NCBI GenBank assembly: GCA_900554745.1
Contig: USIU01000038.1
Location: 1-8,787, forward strand
Source of the DNA: an uncultured Leuconostoc sp.
GTDB lineage: Bacteria > Bacillota > Bacilli > Lactobacillales > Lactobacillaceae
DNA: 8,787 nt
Reading direction: 5' to 3'
Both the position numbers and the translations under genes were made by a program. Below, piece by piece: positions 1 through 6,234 of this stretch; position 1 is the stretch's first letter, and each line of letters opens with the position of its first letter. The notes beneath the pieces were generated by a model. That model was given only the letters and a program-made list of their open reading frames with translations, had not been told where the DNA came from and ran no database searches.

Positions 1-950
1 TTGTGGATATTTCAGCTTTATTTGCCGTGTTAATCGTCACCGTATTGCTATGGCGTGGGACGAGCTCTACGGCACGTGTTGAAAATATCTTAGTCATCGG
101 AAAAGTTTTGGTTATTTTGATTTTTATCGGGGTTGGTTTGACAGCTATCCATCCAGGAAACTATGTGCCATTTATTCCTGACTACAAGCCAGGCACAACG
201 TTTGGTGGCTGGCAAGGGATTGTGGCCGGTGCGTCACAAATTTTCTTAGCTTATATTGGGTTTGATTCGATTGCTGCCAACTCGGCGGAAGCTAAGGATC
301 CTAAGCGTACAATGCCGCGAGGAATCATTGGTTCACTGGTTGTGGCCACGATTTTGTTCGTGACGGTGGCTTTGGTACTGGTGGGGATGTTCCATTACTC
401 AAAGTATGAAAACAATGCGGCACCTGCTGCCTGGGCATTGTTGCAATCAGGTCACGGCTTCACGTCTAACTTGTTATCCGTTGTGGCGTTGATCGGAATG
501 TTTACCGCCATCATTGGGATGATGTTAGCGGGGTCACGTTTGTTGTACGCCTTTGGCCGTGATGGCTTATTGCCAAGCTTCCTTGGTGATGTGAACGGTA
601 AAGGGTTGCCTAACAATGCTTTGTTGGCCTTGTCAATCATTGCGATTTTAGTTGGCTCAATCTTTAGCTTTACAGAATTGGCCGGCTTGATTTCAGCCGG
701 TACTTTGATTGCCTTTATTATTGTGTCATTTGGTATCTATGCGTTGCGACCACGCGAAGGAAAAGATATTCAAGAACCTGGCTTCAAGATGCCGTTTTAC
801 CCAGTTTTGCCAGCTTTGGCAGCCTTGGGTTCAGGGTTTATTTTCTATAACTTGGACAACCAAGCGAAGCTTTATGCCTTTGGCTGGTTTGTACTCGGAT
901 TGATCATCTATGCGGTCTACGGGGCGCGTCATAGTAATTTGTCAAAATAA
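1..950 (+). CDS. APC-superfamily (CAT-type) amino acid permease, C-terminal part
   Basis: A 5'-truncated membrane transporter that probably imports an amino acid by proton symport. The reading frame is open from base 3 (codon phase 3) to TAA at 948-950 and shows 315 residues. The GTG at 3-5 is probably an internal valine and not the true start. Visible residues 1-18, 28-49, 108-130, 156-178, 205-224, 228-248, 268-282 and 290-308 are hydrophobic and look like membrane helices, so about four N-terminal helices are missing. Family signatures are FLAYIGFDSIAANSAEAKDP (81-100), which matches the YIGFD...E.K.P motif of cationic amino acid transporter/YfnA-like permeases, and SRLLYAFGRDGLLP (178-191). 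Substrate cannot be read from the sequence. The neighbouring racemase-like gene makes a branched-chain or other hydrophobic amino acid attractive, but that is inference from context only. Confidence 0.9.
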   Translation, partial: VDISALFAVLIVTVLLWRGTSSTARVENILVIGKVLVILIFIGVGLTAIHPGNYVPFIPDYKPGTTFGGWQGIVAGASQIFLAYIGFDSIAANSAEAKDPKRTMPRGIIGSLVVATILFVTVALVLVGMFHYSKYENNAAPAAWALLQSGHGFTSNLLSVVALIGMFTAIIGMMLAGSRLLYAFGRDGLLPSFLGDVNGKGLPNNALLALSIIAILVGSIFSFTELAGLISAGTLIAFIIVSFGIYALRPREGKDIQEPGFKMPFYPVLPALAALGSGFIFYNLDNQAKLYAFGWFVLGLIIYAVYGARHSNLSK

Positions 951-963
951 GTTGTGTTATCTG

Positions 964-990
964 AAGCCCTGGTTAGCCAGGGCTTTTATT
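964..990 (+). terminator. Rho-independent terminator after the permease
   Basis: AAGCCCTGG (964-972) pairs perfectly with CCAGGGCTT (977-985) around the loop TTAG, and TTTATT follows. The 9-bp GC-rich stem starts 13 nt after the permease stop. It lies only 24 nt before the next start codon, so there is no room for a promoter between the hairpin and the aminotransferase gene. The hairpin may therefore act as a partial terminator or attenuator between two cotranscribed genes. Confidence 0.85.
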
Positions 991-1003
991 GTCAGAAAAA
1001 GGC

Positions 1004-1009
1004 GAGGTG
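1004..1009 (+). promoter_or_regulatory. Ribosome binding site fixing the aminotransferase start
   Basis: GAGGTG (1004-1009) matches the core of the AGGAGGTG anti-16S sequence. The GAGG part ends 6 nt before the ATG at 1014. The in-frame GTG at 954 lies before the terminator hairpin and has no such site, so 1014 is chosen as the start. Confidence 0.75.
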
Positions 1010-1013
1010 GGCC

Positions 1014-2348
1014 ATGTCAAACAATCAAGAAATTTTAGCAGCAGAACAACAACACTTGGCAGCAGTGTCACGCGTGAACTACTTTGACCTAGTTATTGAT
1101 CATGGGCAGGGGGCGATTGTCACGGACGCGGATGGTCGCGACTATATTGACTTGCTGGCCAGTGCCAGCGCGACAAATGTGGGTCATGCCCATCCTAAAG
1201 TAGTTGCGGCGATTACGCAGCAGGCTCAAAAATTGATTCAGTATACGCCGGCTTATTTTGCCAATACCACCACGGCACAACTGGTGCAACGCTTAACAGC
1301 GCTCACGCCAGGGACATTTGAAAAGCAAGCCCTATTTGGCAATTCAGGCTCGGATGCCAATGATGTGATGATCAAATTAGCGCGTGCCTACACGGGGCGC
1401 TCGTATATTGTGAGTTTTACCGGTGCTTATCATGGGTCAACTTATGGGGCGATGTCCATTTCGGGTGTTAGTCTGAATATGACGCGAAAAATGGGCCCTT
1501 TATTGCCAGATGTTGTGAAAGTCCCTTATCCTGATCCGTCACAACGCTTGGCTGGTGAAACGGATGCACAATTCTCACAGCGGTTATTTCAAGCGTTTAA
1601 GTTGCCGTTTGAGACATATTTGCCAGCCGATGAAGTGGCTATGGTCATTATTGAACCAATTCAAGGCGATGGCGGCATCATCAAAGCACCACAAGCGTAT
1701 ATGGATTTGGTGTATCAATTCACGCGCGAACACGGGATTGTTTTTGCGGTCGATGAGGTGAATCAAGGGTTGGGTCGCACCGGGAAAATGTGGTCGATTG
1801 ATCATTTTGGGATTGCGCCTGATTTATTGAGTATGGGAAAGTCGTTGGCCAGTGGCTTGCCGCTGAGTGCGGTCGTTGGCCGACGGGAGATTATGGCCAG
1901 TCTCGCGTCTCCAGCAAATGTGTATACAACTGCGGGCAATCCGGTGACGGCTGCGGCAGCATTGGCAACGCTGGATGTGCTAGAGTCAGAAAATTTGGTC
2001 GCGCGTTCTGCAGAACTGGGCGCTGTCGCCCGTGAATTTTTTGAACAAGCCGCGCAAAAATATCCATTTATTGGGGCTGTGCGCATGTATGGGTTAAATG
2101 GCGGGATTGAGATTGTTGATGCTGATGGACGAGCAGATGTGACGGCAACGACTAAAATTATTTACCGGCTGTACCAGTTAGGGGTCATTATGATTAGTTT
2201 GCGGGGCAATGTGCTACGTTTCCAGCCACCGTTGGTCATCACACGTGAACAATTACAAACGGCTTTTGATAACATGACGCAAACTTTTGAGGCGCTTATG
2301 GCTGATGAACTGACCTTACCAGAAACTGATCATCATATTGGGTGGTAA
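1014..2348 (+). CDS. Class III PLP enzyme, probable isoleucine 2-epimerase / branched-chain amino acid racemase
   Basis: A 444-residue fold-type I PLP enzyme of aminotransferase class III (the GABA-/ornithine-aminotransferase family). Visible landmarks are NSGSDAN (110-116, phosphate-binding loop), Y139-H140-G141 (pyridine-ring stacking), the VDEVNQGLGRTGKMW segment (246-260) with Asp247 contacting the PLP nitrogen, the Schiff-base lysine in MGKSLASG (Lys276) and TTAGNP (305-310). From memory, the segments LIDLLASASA-NVGHAH, KLIQYTPAYF, SLNMTRK-GP-LP-V, EPIQGDGGIIKAP and the C-terminal IGW match the Lactobacillus buchneri isoleucine 2-epimerase (EC 5.1.1.21) closely, more so than GABA aminotransferases. 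That enzyme interconverts L-isoleucine with D-allo-isoleucine and racemises other branched-chain amino acids in the cytoplasm. The start is the ATG with the good RBS. The upstream neighbour is an amino acid permease separated by a terminator. A generic transaminase remains possible. The end of the gene overlaps the alaS promoter region. Confidence 0.85.
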   Translation: MSNNQEILAAEQQHLAAVSRVNYFDLVIDHGQGAIVTDADGRDYIDLLASASATNVGHAHPKVVAAITQQAQKLIQYTPAYFANTTTAQLVQRLTALTPGTFEKQALFGNSGSDANDVMIKLARAYTGRSYIVSFTGAYHGSTYGAMSISGVSLNMTRKMGPLLPDVVKVPYPDPSQRLAGETDAQFSQRLFQAFKLPFETYLPADEVAMVIIEPIQGDGGIIKAPQAYMDLVYQFTREHGIVFAVDEVNQGLGRTGKMWSIDHFGIAPDLLSMGKSLASGLPLSAVVGRREIMASLASPANVYTTAGNPVTAAAALATLDVLESENLVARSAELGAVAREFFEQAAQKYPFIGAVRMYGLNGGIEIVDADGRADVTATTKIIYRLYQLGVIMISLRGNVLRFQPPLVITREQLQTAFDNMTQTFEALMADELTLPETDHHIGW

Positions 2349-2350
2349 TG

Positions 2351-2359
2351 TGCTATAAT
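2351..2359 (+). promoter_or_regulatory. Extended -10 promoter for the alaS T-box leader
   Basis: TGCTATAAT is a perfect extended -10 (TGnTATAAT), starting 3 nt after the upstream stop codon. No convincing -35 exists at 16-18 nt spacing (2331-2336 reads CATCAT), which is usual for extended -10 promoters. A transcription start near 2366 would place the first leader stem (from 2370) at the very 5' end of the RNA, as in T-box transcripts. Confidence 0.75.
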
Positions 2360-2365
2360 AACTAA

Positions 2366-2583
2366 AGGAATCTGGATATACAAAATTTGCGCGATGCCAG
2401 TCAGAAATGTGTTGGTTAATGCAAAACACACATCACAAATTTTGCGCTCCCAGATCGTCTTGTAATCGAAAGGTTACCGCGCCTCAGCGTTATGAGCTTA
2501 TGAAGGTAAAGATTAAAGATCATTACAAAATGCGGTGGTACCACGGTAAAGCGTCCGCACTTTGTTCTGGTCTTTTTATATTT
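2366..2583 (+). promoter_or_regulatory. T-box leader (tRNA-Ala sensing) of alaS
   Basis: A T-box RNA that senses uncharged tRNA-Ala and controls alaS. Stem I is a nested set of helices: ATCTGG 2370-2375 with CCAGAT 2450-2455, AAAATTTG 2382-2389 with CAAATTTT 2436-2443, GATG 2393-2396 with CATC 2431-2434, and TGTGTT 2408-2413 with AACACA 2425-2430. The internal loop between the first two helices has ATATAC (2376-2381) facing GCGCTC (2444-2449). This loop holds the specifier, GCU (2446-2448) or GCG (2444-2446), both alanine codons. A GAAA-tetraloop hairpin (2462-2477) and a small hairpin CTCA/TGAG (2483-2496) follow. The T-box bulge TGGTACC is at 2536-2542, where the tRNA acceptor end would pair. 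The alanine specifier agrees with the downstream gene. The exact AG-bulge and terminal-loop motifs are not clear to me. Confidence 0.9.
2515..2577 (+). terminator. T-box antiterminator-type helix running into a U-tract (candidate terminator)
   Basis: Bases 2515-2535 pair with 2555-2575 over 21 positions, with only three mismatches (2523/2567, 2524/2566, 2530/2560) and one G-U pair (2520/2570). The top is the classic T-box antiterminator: lower helix TGCGG/CCGCA, 7-nt bulge TGGTACC (2536-2542), upper helix ACG/CGT (2543-2545 with 2552-2554) and loop GTAAAG. The 3' arm ends in TCTTTTTATATTT. In textbook T-boxes a separate terminator uses the 3' arm of the antiterminator with a further downstream copy. 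No such downstream copy is visible here before the RBS at 2590. Confidence 0.6.
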
Positions 2584-2603
2584 CAAACCAAGGAGAATTA
2601 CAA

Positions 2604-5285
2604 ATGAAAGAATTGACGTCAGCTGAAGTCCGTCAAATGTTTTTGGATTTCTTTGCATCAAAAGGGCATGAAGTTGTCCCCTCAAAAAATCTGATTCCAC
2701 ACGATGATCCCACGTTATTGTGGATCAATTCTGGTGTGGCAACCCTAAAAAAGTATTTTGATGGGACGGTTGTACCGGAAAATCCGCGCATTACCAACGC
2801 ACAAAAGGCTATTCGGACGAATGATATTGAAAATGTTGGTAAAACAGCTCGTCACCATACCTTGTTTGAAATGATGGGGAACTTTTCAATTGGCGATTAT
2901 TTCAAAGCAGAAGTGATTCCTTGGGCTTGGGAATTACTAACCAGTCCTGAATGGTATGGTTTGGATAAAGAGCGTTTGTACGTGACAGTCTACCCAAAGG
3001 ATCAAGAAGCCAAAAAGATCTGGGAAGAAAAGACAGATTTGCCAGCTGGTCATATTTATGAAGTTGAAGACAACTTCTGGGATATTGGTGAAGGCCCTTC
3101 AGGCCCCGATTCAGAAATCTTTTTCGATCGTGGCCCAGCCTTTCAAGATTTGCCTGATGACGATCCAGAAATGTATCCCGGTGGTGAAAACGAACGGTAT
3201 CTGGAAATTTGGAACATTGTGTTCTCACAATTTAATCATTTGCCTGGTTTGACGGATAATTCACAATATCCAGAATTACCACACAAGAACATTGATACGG
3301 GAATGGGACTGGAACGTGTTGTGTCAGTGTTCCAAAACGGTCGGACAAACTTTGACACAGATTTATTCTTGCCAATTATTCATGCCACAGAAGCTTTGTC
3401 ACCAAACTTTAAGTATGATGGGACCAAGGATTCTGACAGCAACACCAGCTTTAAAGTGATTGCTGACCATATTCGTGCCATTACCTTTGCCATTAGTGAT
3501 GGGGCCATGCCTTCAAATGAAGGGCGTGGTTATGTGATTCGGCGTTTGCTGCGTCGGGCAGTTTTGCATGGTCAAAAGCTAGGCATTCAAGGCGAATTTT
3601 TGACCCAATTGGTGCCAATTGTTGGCGAAATTATGCAAAGCTATTATCCAGAAGTGCTGGAAAACGCAGCGCGTATCCAAAAGACGGTGGCAGCCGAAGA
3701 GAAGCGTTTCAATGCCACGTTGACTGGTGGGTTGGCGCTGTTGGATGATGTGATTGCGGCAGCTAAGGCTGACGGACAAACACAAATTTCTGGTGCAGAT
3801 GCCTTTAAGTTGTCAGATACGTATGGTTTCCCACTCGAATTGACACAAGAACAAGCGGCCGAAGCTGGTTTGACGGTTGATGTGGCCGGCTTTAATGAGG
3901 CCCTACAAGCACAACGTGCCCGTGCGCGGGCAGCACGTTCAAACGACAAATCAATGGGTGTGCAAAATGCCGTGTTGACTGATTTGAAAGTGGCTTCAGA
4001 ATACGTGGGTTGGTCAGAAACCACCGTTGATGATGCTGAAGTGGTAGCCATTATTGGGCAAGATGCTGATGGCATTGATGCTTTGCTTGACCAGGCAGTT
4101 GCCGGTGAACAACGTCAATTAGTCTTTGATAAAACACCATTTTATGCTGAAATGGGTGGACAAGTTGCTGACTTTGGCACAGTTTTGAACAAGCAAGGTG
4201 ATGTTGTAGCGGAAGTGGTCGATGTTCAAAAGGCACCAAACGGCCAACACGTGCATACGGTGAATGTCTTAGCTGATATTAATCTTGGTGAAGCGGTAGA
4301 TTTGCGGGTGGATATGGCACGTCATGTTGCCGTTTCAAAGAACCACACAGCAACGCATATGTTGGACCAAGCATTACGTAATGTACTTGGTGGCGATGTT
4401 CACCAGGCAGGATCATTAGTTGAACCGGACTATTTGCGTTTTGATTTTACCAACGAAGGCCCGGTATCTGCTGTTGACCTTGATCGCATTGAAGCAATGG
4501 TGAATGCGGAAATCGCCAAGAATGCGCCAATCTCATGGCTGGAAACAGACCTTGAAACGGCGCAACAAATGGGCGCTGTCGCCGTCTTTGGTGAAAAGTA
4601 CGGCGATGTGGTCCGTGTCGTTTCAATTGGTGACTTTAACAAAGAATTCGATGGTGGCACACACGCAAATGCAACGGCTGAACTTGGCTTGTTCAAGATT
4701 GTGTCAGAATCTGGTATTGGGGCTGGCGTGCGCCGTATTGAAGCCGTTACTGGCTTAGACGCTCTCGCGCTTTATAAGGCAGAAGAAAATGCCTTAAAAG
4801 CCGTTGCAGCCCAAGTGAAAGCACAAAAGATTACGGATGCACCGGCTAAAGTAGCGGATCTGCAAGCGGAATTGAAGGCAACGCAACGCACATTGGAATC
4901 AGTTGAAGCCAAGTTGGCGAATGCTGCCGCTGATGAAGTCTTTAACGATGTGAAAACAAGCAACGGCCACACTTATATTGTGGCGCAGTTACCAGTATCT
5001 GGCATGGATGGGTTACGTCAAGTTGCTGATAATTGGAAGGCCAATTATCCATCAGAAGTCCTAGTCCTTGCAGCTGACATTGATGGTAAAGTCAACCTCA
5101 TTGTCGCGGCTTCACCAGAAGCCAATGCGGCAGGGATTAAGGCCGGTGATTTGATTAAAGCCATTGCCCCACGCGTTGGTGGCGGTGGTGGTGGGCGCCC
5201 AGACATGGCGCAAGCTGGTGGTAAGCATCCAGCCGGTATTCCGGATGCGTTTGCCGCAGTTGCCGACTTTTTGTCGCAAAGCTAA
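2604..5285 (+). CDS. alaS: Alanine--tRNA ligase
   Basis: A cytoplasmic class II aminoacyl-tRNA synthetase of 893 residues (family usually about 870-880) that charges tRNA-Ala and hydrolyses Ser/Gly-tRNA-Ala. The start is the ATG at 2604, 8 nt after AAGGAG (2590-2595). An in-frame TTG at 2562 lies inside the leader hairpin and is rejected. Domains: catalytic core about 1-240, with motif 2 around RHHTLFEMMGNFSIGDYF (83-100) and motif 3 GMGLERV (233-239); tRNA-recognition region about 240-460, including RGYVIRRLLRRAVLHG (308-323); editing domain about 500-715, with TPFYAEMGGQ (511-520), H581-TAT-H585 and the final motif FDGGTH (682-687); then a helical linker and the glycine-rich C-Ala domain (PRVGGGGGGRPDMAQAGG, 856-873). 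The editing motif has Asp683 where E. coli has the zinc ligand Cys666; His687 (E. coli His670) is kept. Expression is controlled by the upstream T-box. Confidence 0.98.
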   Translation: MKELTSAEVRQMFLDFFASKGHEVVPSKNLIPHDDPTLLWINSGVATLKKYFDGTVVPENPRITNAQKAIRTNDIENVGKTARHHTLFEMMGNFSIGDYFKAEVIPWAWELLTSPEWYGLDKERLYVTVYPKDQEAKKIWEEKTDLPAGHIYEVEDNFWDIGEGPSGPDSEIFFDRGPAFQDLPDDDPEMYPGGENERYLEIWNIVFSQFNHLPGLTDNSQYPELPHKNIDTGMGLERVVSVFQNGRTNFDTDLFLPIIHATEALSPNFKYDGTKDSDSNTSFKVIADHIRAITFAISDGAMPSNEGRGYVIRRLLRRAVLHGQKLGIQGEFLTQLVPIVGEIMQSYYPEVLENAARIQKTVAAEEKRFNATLTGGLALLDDVIAAAKADGQTQISGADAFKLSDTYGFPLELTQEQAAEAGLTVDVAGFNEALQAQRARARAARSNDKSMGVQNAVLTDLKVASEYVGWSETTVDDAEVVAIIGQDADGIDALLDQAVAGEQRQLVFDKTPFYAEMGGQVADFGTVLNKQGDVVAEVVDVQKAPNGQHVHTVNVLADINLGEAVDLRVDMARHVAVSKNHTATHMLDQALRNVLGGDVHQAGSLVEPDYLRFDFTNEGPVSAVDLDRIEAMVNAEIAKNAPISWLETDLETAQQMGAVAVFGEKYGDVVRVVSIGDFNKEFDGGTHANATAELGLFKIVSESGIGAGVRRIEAVTGLDALALYKAEENALKAVAAQVKAQKITDAPAKVADLQAELKATQRTLESVEAKLANAAADEVFNDVKTSNGHTYIVAQLPVSGMDGLRQVADNWKANYPSEVLVLAADIDGKVNLIVAASPEANAAGIKAGDLIKAIAPRVGGGGGGRPDMAQAGGKHPAGIPDAFAAVADFLSQS

Positions 5286-5294
5286 CATGCGTTA

Positions 5295-5323
5295 TTTAGA
5301 ATCTTACGATTCTGTGATATAGT
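5295..5323 (+). promoter_or_regulatory. Candidate promoter upstream of ireB-ruvX, with an inverted repeat in its spacer
   Basis: TGATATAGT (5315-5323) is an extended -10. With a 17-nt spacer the -35 position reads TTTAGA (5295-5300), 4 of 6 matches to TTGACA. Most of the spacer is the perfect inverted repeat AGAATC-TTAC-GATTCT (5298-5313). A second -10-like hexamer, GATAAT, is at 5354-5359 without a good -35. The 6-bp hairpin lacks a T-run, so it is a poor terminator for alaS. Readthrough from alaS is possible. Confidence 0.4.
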
Positions 5324-5366
5324 TGTCATATTTATAAGGTAAAATGGACTTAGGATAATTAGTCTA

Positions 5367-5385
5367 GTTGACGTGAAACGTCAAC
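5367..5385 (+). repeat. Perfect 8-bp inverted repeat in the ireB leader
   Basis: GTTGACGT (5367-5374) and ACGTCAAC (5378-5385) are exact inverse complements around GAA. No T-run follows, so this is not a terminator. It sits 14 nt before the RBS AAAGGAG (5400-5406) of ireB. It could be a DNA operator or an RNA hairpin in the 5' leader; I recognise no known regulator site. Confidence 0.7.
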
Positions 5386-5414
5386 ATGAGTCACTAAAGA
5401 AAGGAGCGTGTGCG

Positions 5415-5666
5415 ATGACAGTAGGAGATGAAACAGCAATTTTCGACTTTGGCAATCAACAGCCGAAGGCGATTCATGAAACGCTAGAGATTGTTTACCA
5501 AGCTTTGGAAGAAAAAGGATATAACCCGATCAACCAAATTGTTGGGTATTTGATGTCTGGCGATCCCGCTTATATTCCACGTTTGAATGATGCACGTAAT
5601 TTGATCAAGCGTCACGAACGCGACGAGATCATTGAAGAACTTGTGCACGCCTATTTGAATAAATAA
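5415..5666 (+). CDS. ireB: IreB family regulatory phosphoprotein (UPF0297/YrzL)
   Basis: An 83-residue cytoplasmic protein recognised by FDFGNQ...ETLE-VY-AL-EKGYNPINQIVGYLMSGDPAYIPRLNDARNLI...RDEIIEELV-AYL. The NPINQIVGY-SGDPAYIPR core is nearly invariant in Firmicutes. In Enterococcus faecalis IreB is phosphorylated by the Ser/Thr kinase IreK on N-terminal threonines (Thr4 and Thr7) and negatively affects cephalosporin resistance. Here the N-terminus reads MTVGDET, so Thr7 is retained, position 4 is Gly and Thr2 is an extra candidate. The start is the ATG 8 nt after AAAGGAG (5400-5406). An upstream in-frame GTG at 5373 falls inside the hairpin and is rejected. The stop codon overlaps the ruvX start by one base (TAATG), so the two genes are almost certainly cotranscribed and translationally coupled. 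Confidence 0.95.
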   Translation: MTVGDETAIFDFGNQQPKAIHETLEIVYQALEEKGYNPINQIVGYLMSGDPAYIPRLNDARNLIKRHERDEIIEELVHAYLNK

Positions 5667-6097
5667 TGCGTGTATTAGGATTAGATGTCGGTAGTCGAAC
5701 AGTTGGTGTAGCAGTGAGTGATCCCATGGGCTGGACTGCCCAGGGGGTAGAAATCATTCGCATCAACGAAGATGAAGCAGAATTTGGCCTCGAACGGTTA
5801 GGTGAAATTATCAAGGCCAAGCAAGTTAAAGGGGTTGTGTTAGGCTTGCCTAAAAACATGAACAACTCTGAAGGCCCACGTGCCGAAGCCGCACGGCGTT
5901 ATGCGAAAATGGTCGAGGACACCTTTGGGTTGCCAACTGATTTTCAAGATGAACGCCTAACGACGGTGCAAGCTGAGCGGATGCTGATTGAAGAAGCAGA
6001 TGTGTCACGCAAAAAGCGTAAGCAGGTCATTGACAAAATTGCCGCAGAATTTATTCTGCAAAACTATTTAGATGCTAACGGTAAGTTAGCCAAGTAA
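5666..6097 (+). CDS. ruvX: RuvX/YqgF family putative Holliday junction resolvase / pre-16S rRNA nuclease
   Basis: A 143-residue RNase H-fold nuclease of normal length for the family. Members have been linked both to Holliday junction resolution and to 5' maturation of 16S rRNA; the sequence does not decide between them. The acidic metal-binding residues are visible: Asp7 in MRVLGLDVGSRTVGVAVSD (1-19), Glu96 in DFQDERLTT (92-100) and Asp123 in VIDKIAAEFILQNYL (121-135). VVLGLPKNMN (57-66) is the typical VVGLPxxMNG loop, and GPRAEAARRYA (70-80) follows. No clear RBS precedes the ATG. The TAATG overlap with ireB suggests re-initiating ribosomes supply translation. The gene order alaS-ireB-ruvX-yrzB is the same as alaS-yrzL-yrrK-yrzB of Bacillus subtilis. 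A terminator follows the stop. Confidence 0.96.
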   Translation: MRVLGLDVGSRTVGVAVSDPMGWTAQGVEIIRINEDEAEFGLERLGEIIKAKQVKGVVLGLPKNMNNSEGPRAEAARRYAKMVEDTFGLPTDFQDERLTTVQAERMLIEEADVSRKKRKQVIDKIAAEFILQNYLDANGKLAK

Positions 6098-6104
6098 AGA
6101 CTTG

Positions 6105-6134
6105 AACAACGTTTCTAGGCGAAACGTTGTTTTT
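6105..6134 (+). terminator. Rho-independent terminator after ruvX
   Basis: AACAACGTTTC (6105-6115) pairs perfectly over 11 bp with GAAACGTTGTT (6121-6131) around TAGGC, and more Ts follow (to 6134). It starts 8 nt after the ruvX stop and separates the ireB-ruvX unit from yrzB. Confidence 0.9.
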
Positions 6135-6138
6135 ACGT

Positions 6139-6144
6139 TATAAT
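6139..6144 (+). promoter_or_regulatory. Candidate -10 for yrzB
   Basis: A perfect TATAAT lies just after the ruvX terminator and 91 nt before the yrzB start. The region 16-18 nt upstream (around 6115-6122) shows no -35 match, so the assignment rests on the -10 and on the preceding terminator. Confidence 0.4.
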
Positions 6145-6182
6145 AAAGATACAAAAATTGAAGGGAGTACGTGGGAGAAACG

Positions 6183-6211
6183 GGTGCGACAACCGATCGC
6201 GTTGTCGCACC
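6183..6211 (+). repeat. GC-rich 11-bp hairpin in the yrzB leader
   Basis: GGTGCGACAAC (6183-6193) pairs perfectly with GTTGTCGCACC (6201-6211) around the 7-nt loop CGATCGC (6194-6200). The purine-rich SD-like runs AAGGGAG (6161-6167) and GGGAG (6173-6177) lie before it. The yrzB ATG lies 23 nt after it. No T-run follows, so it is not a terminator. It is a candidate RNA regulatory element or DNA operator of unknown type. Confidence 0.7.
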
Positions 6212-6234
6212 ACGATACGCGCAAAGCACGAATT

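Noticed and set aside
954..1013. In-frame GTG at 954 as an upstream start of the epimerase gene
   Set aside because: The added 20 residues would be encoded across the terminator hairpin, with no RBS. ATG 1014 has a good RBS and gives the family's normal N-terminus.
2444..2600. Translational T-box with SD sequestration
   Set aside because: The only CUCC-like anti-SD (2447-2451) is used in stem I. No stem near the RBS (2590-2595) can be drawn convincingly.
2562..2603. In-frame TTG at 2562 as the alaS start
   Set aside because: It lies in the 3' arm of the T-box helix. The ATG at 2604 has AAGGAG at proper spacing and the conserved MKELTSAEVR start.
2902..4696. Long open frames on the minus strand inside alaS and other genes
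   Set aside because: They run antisense to strongly conserved coding sequence, have no RBS and give low-complexity translations typical of shadow frames.
5298..5313. Terminator of alaS
   Set aside because: The hairpin has only 6 AT-rich pairs and no T-run follows. Treated as a possible operator.
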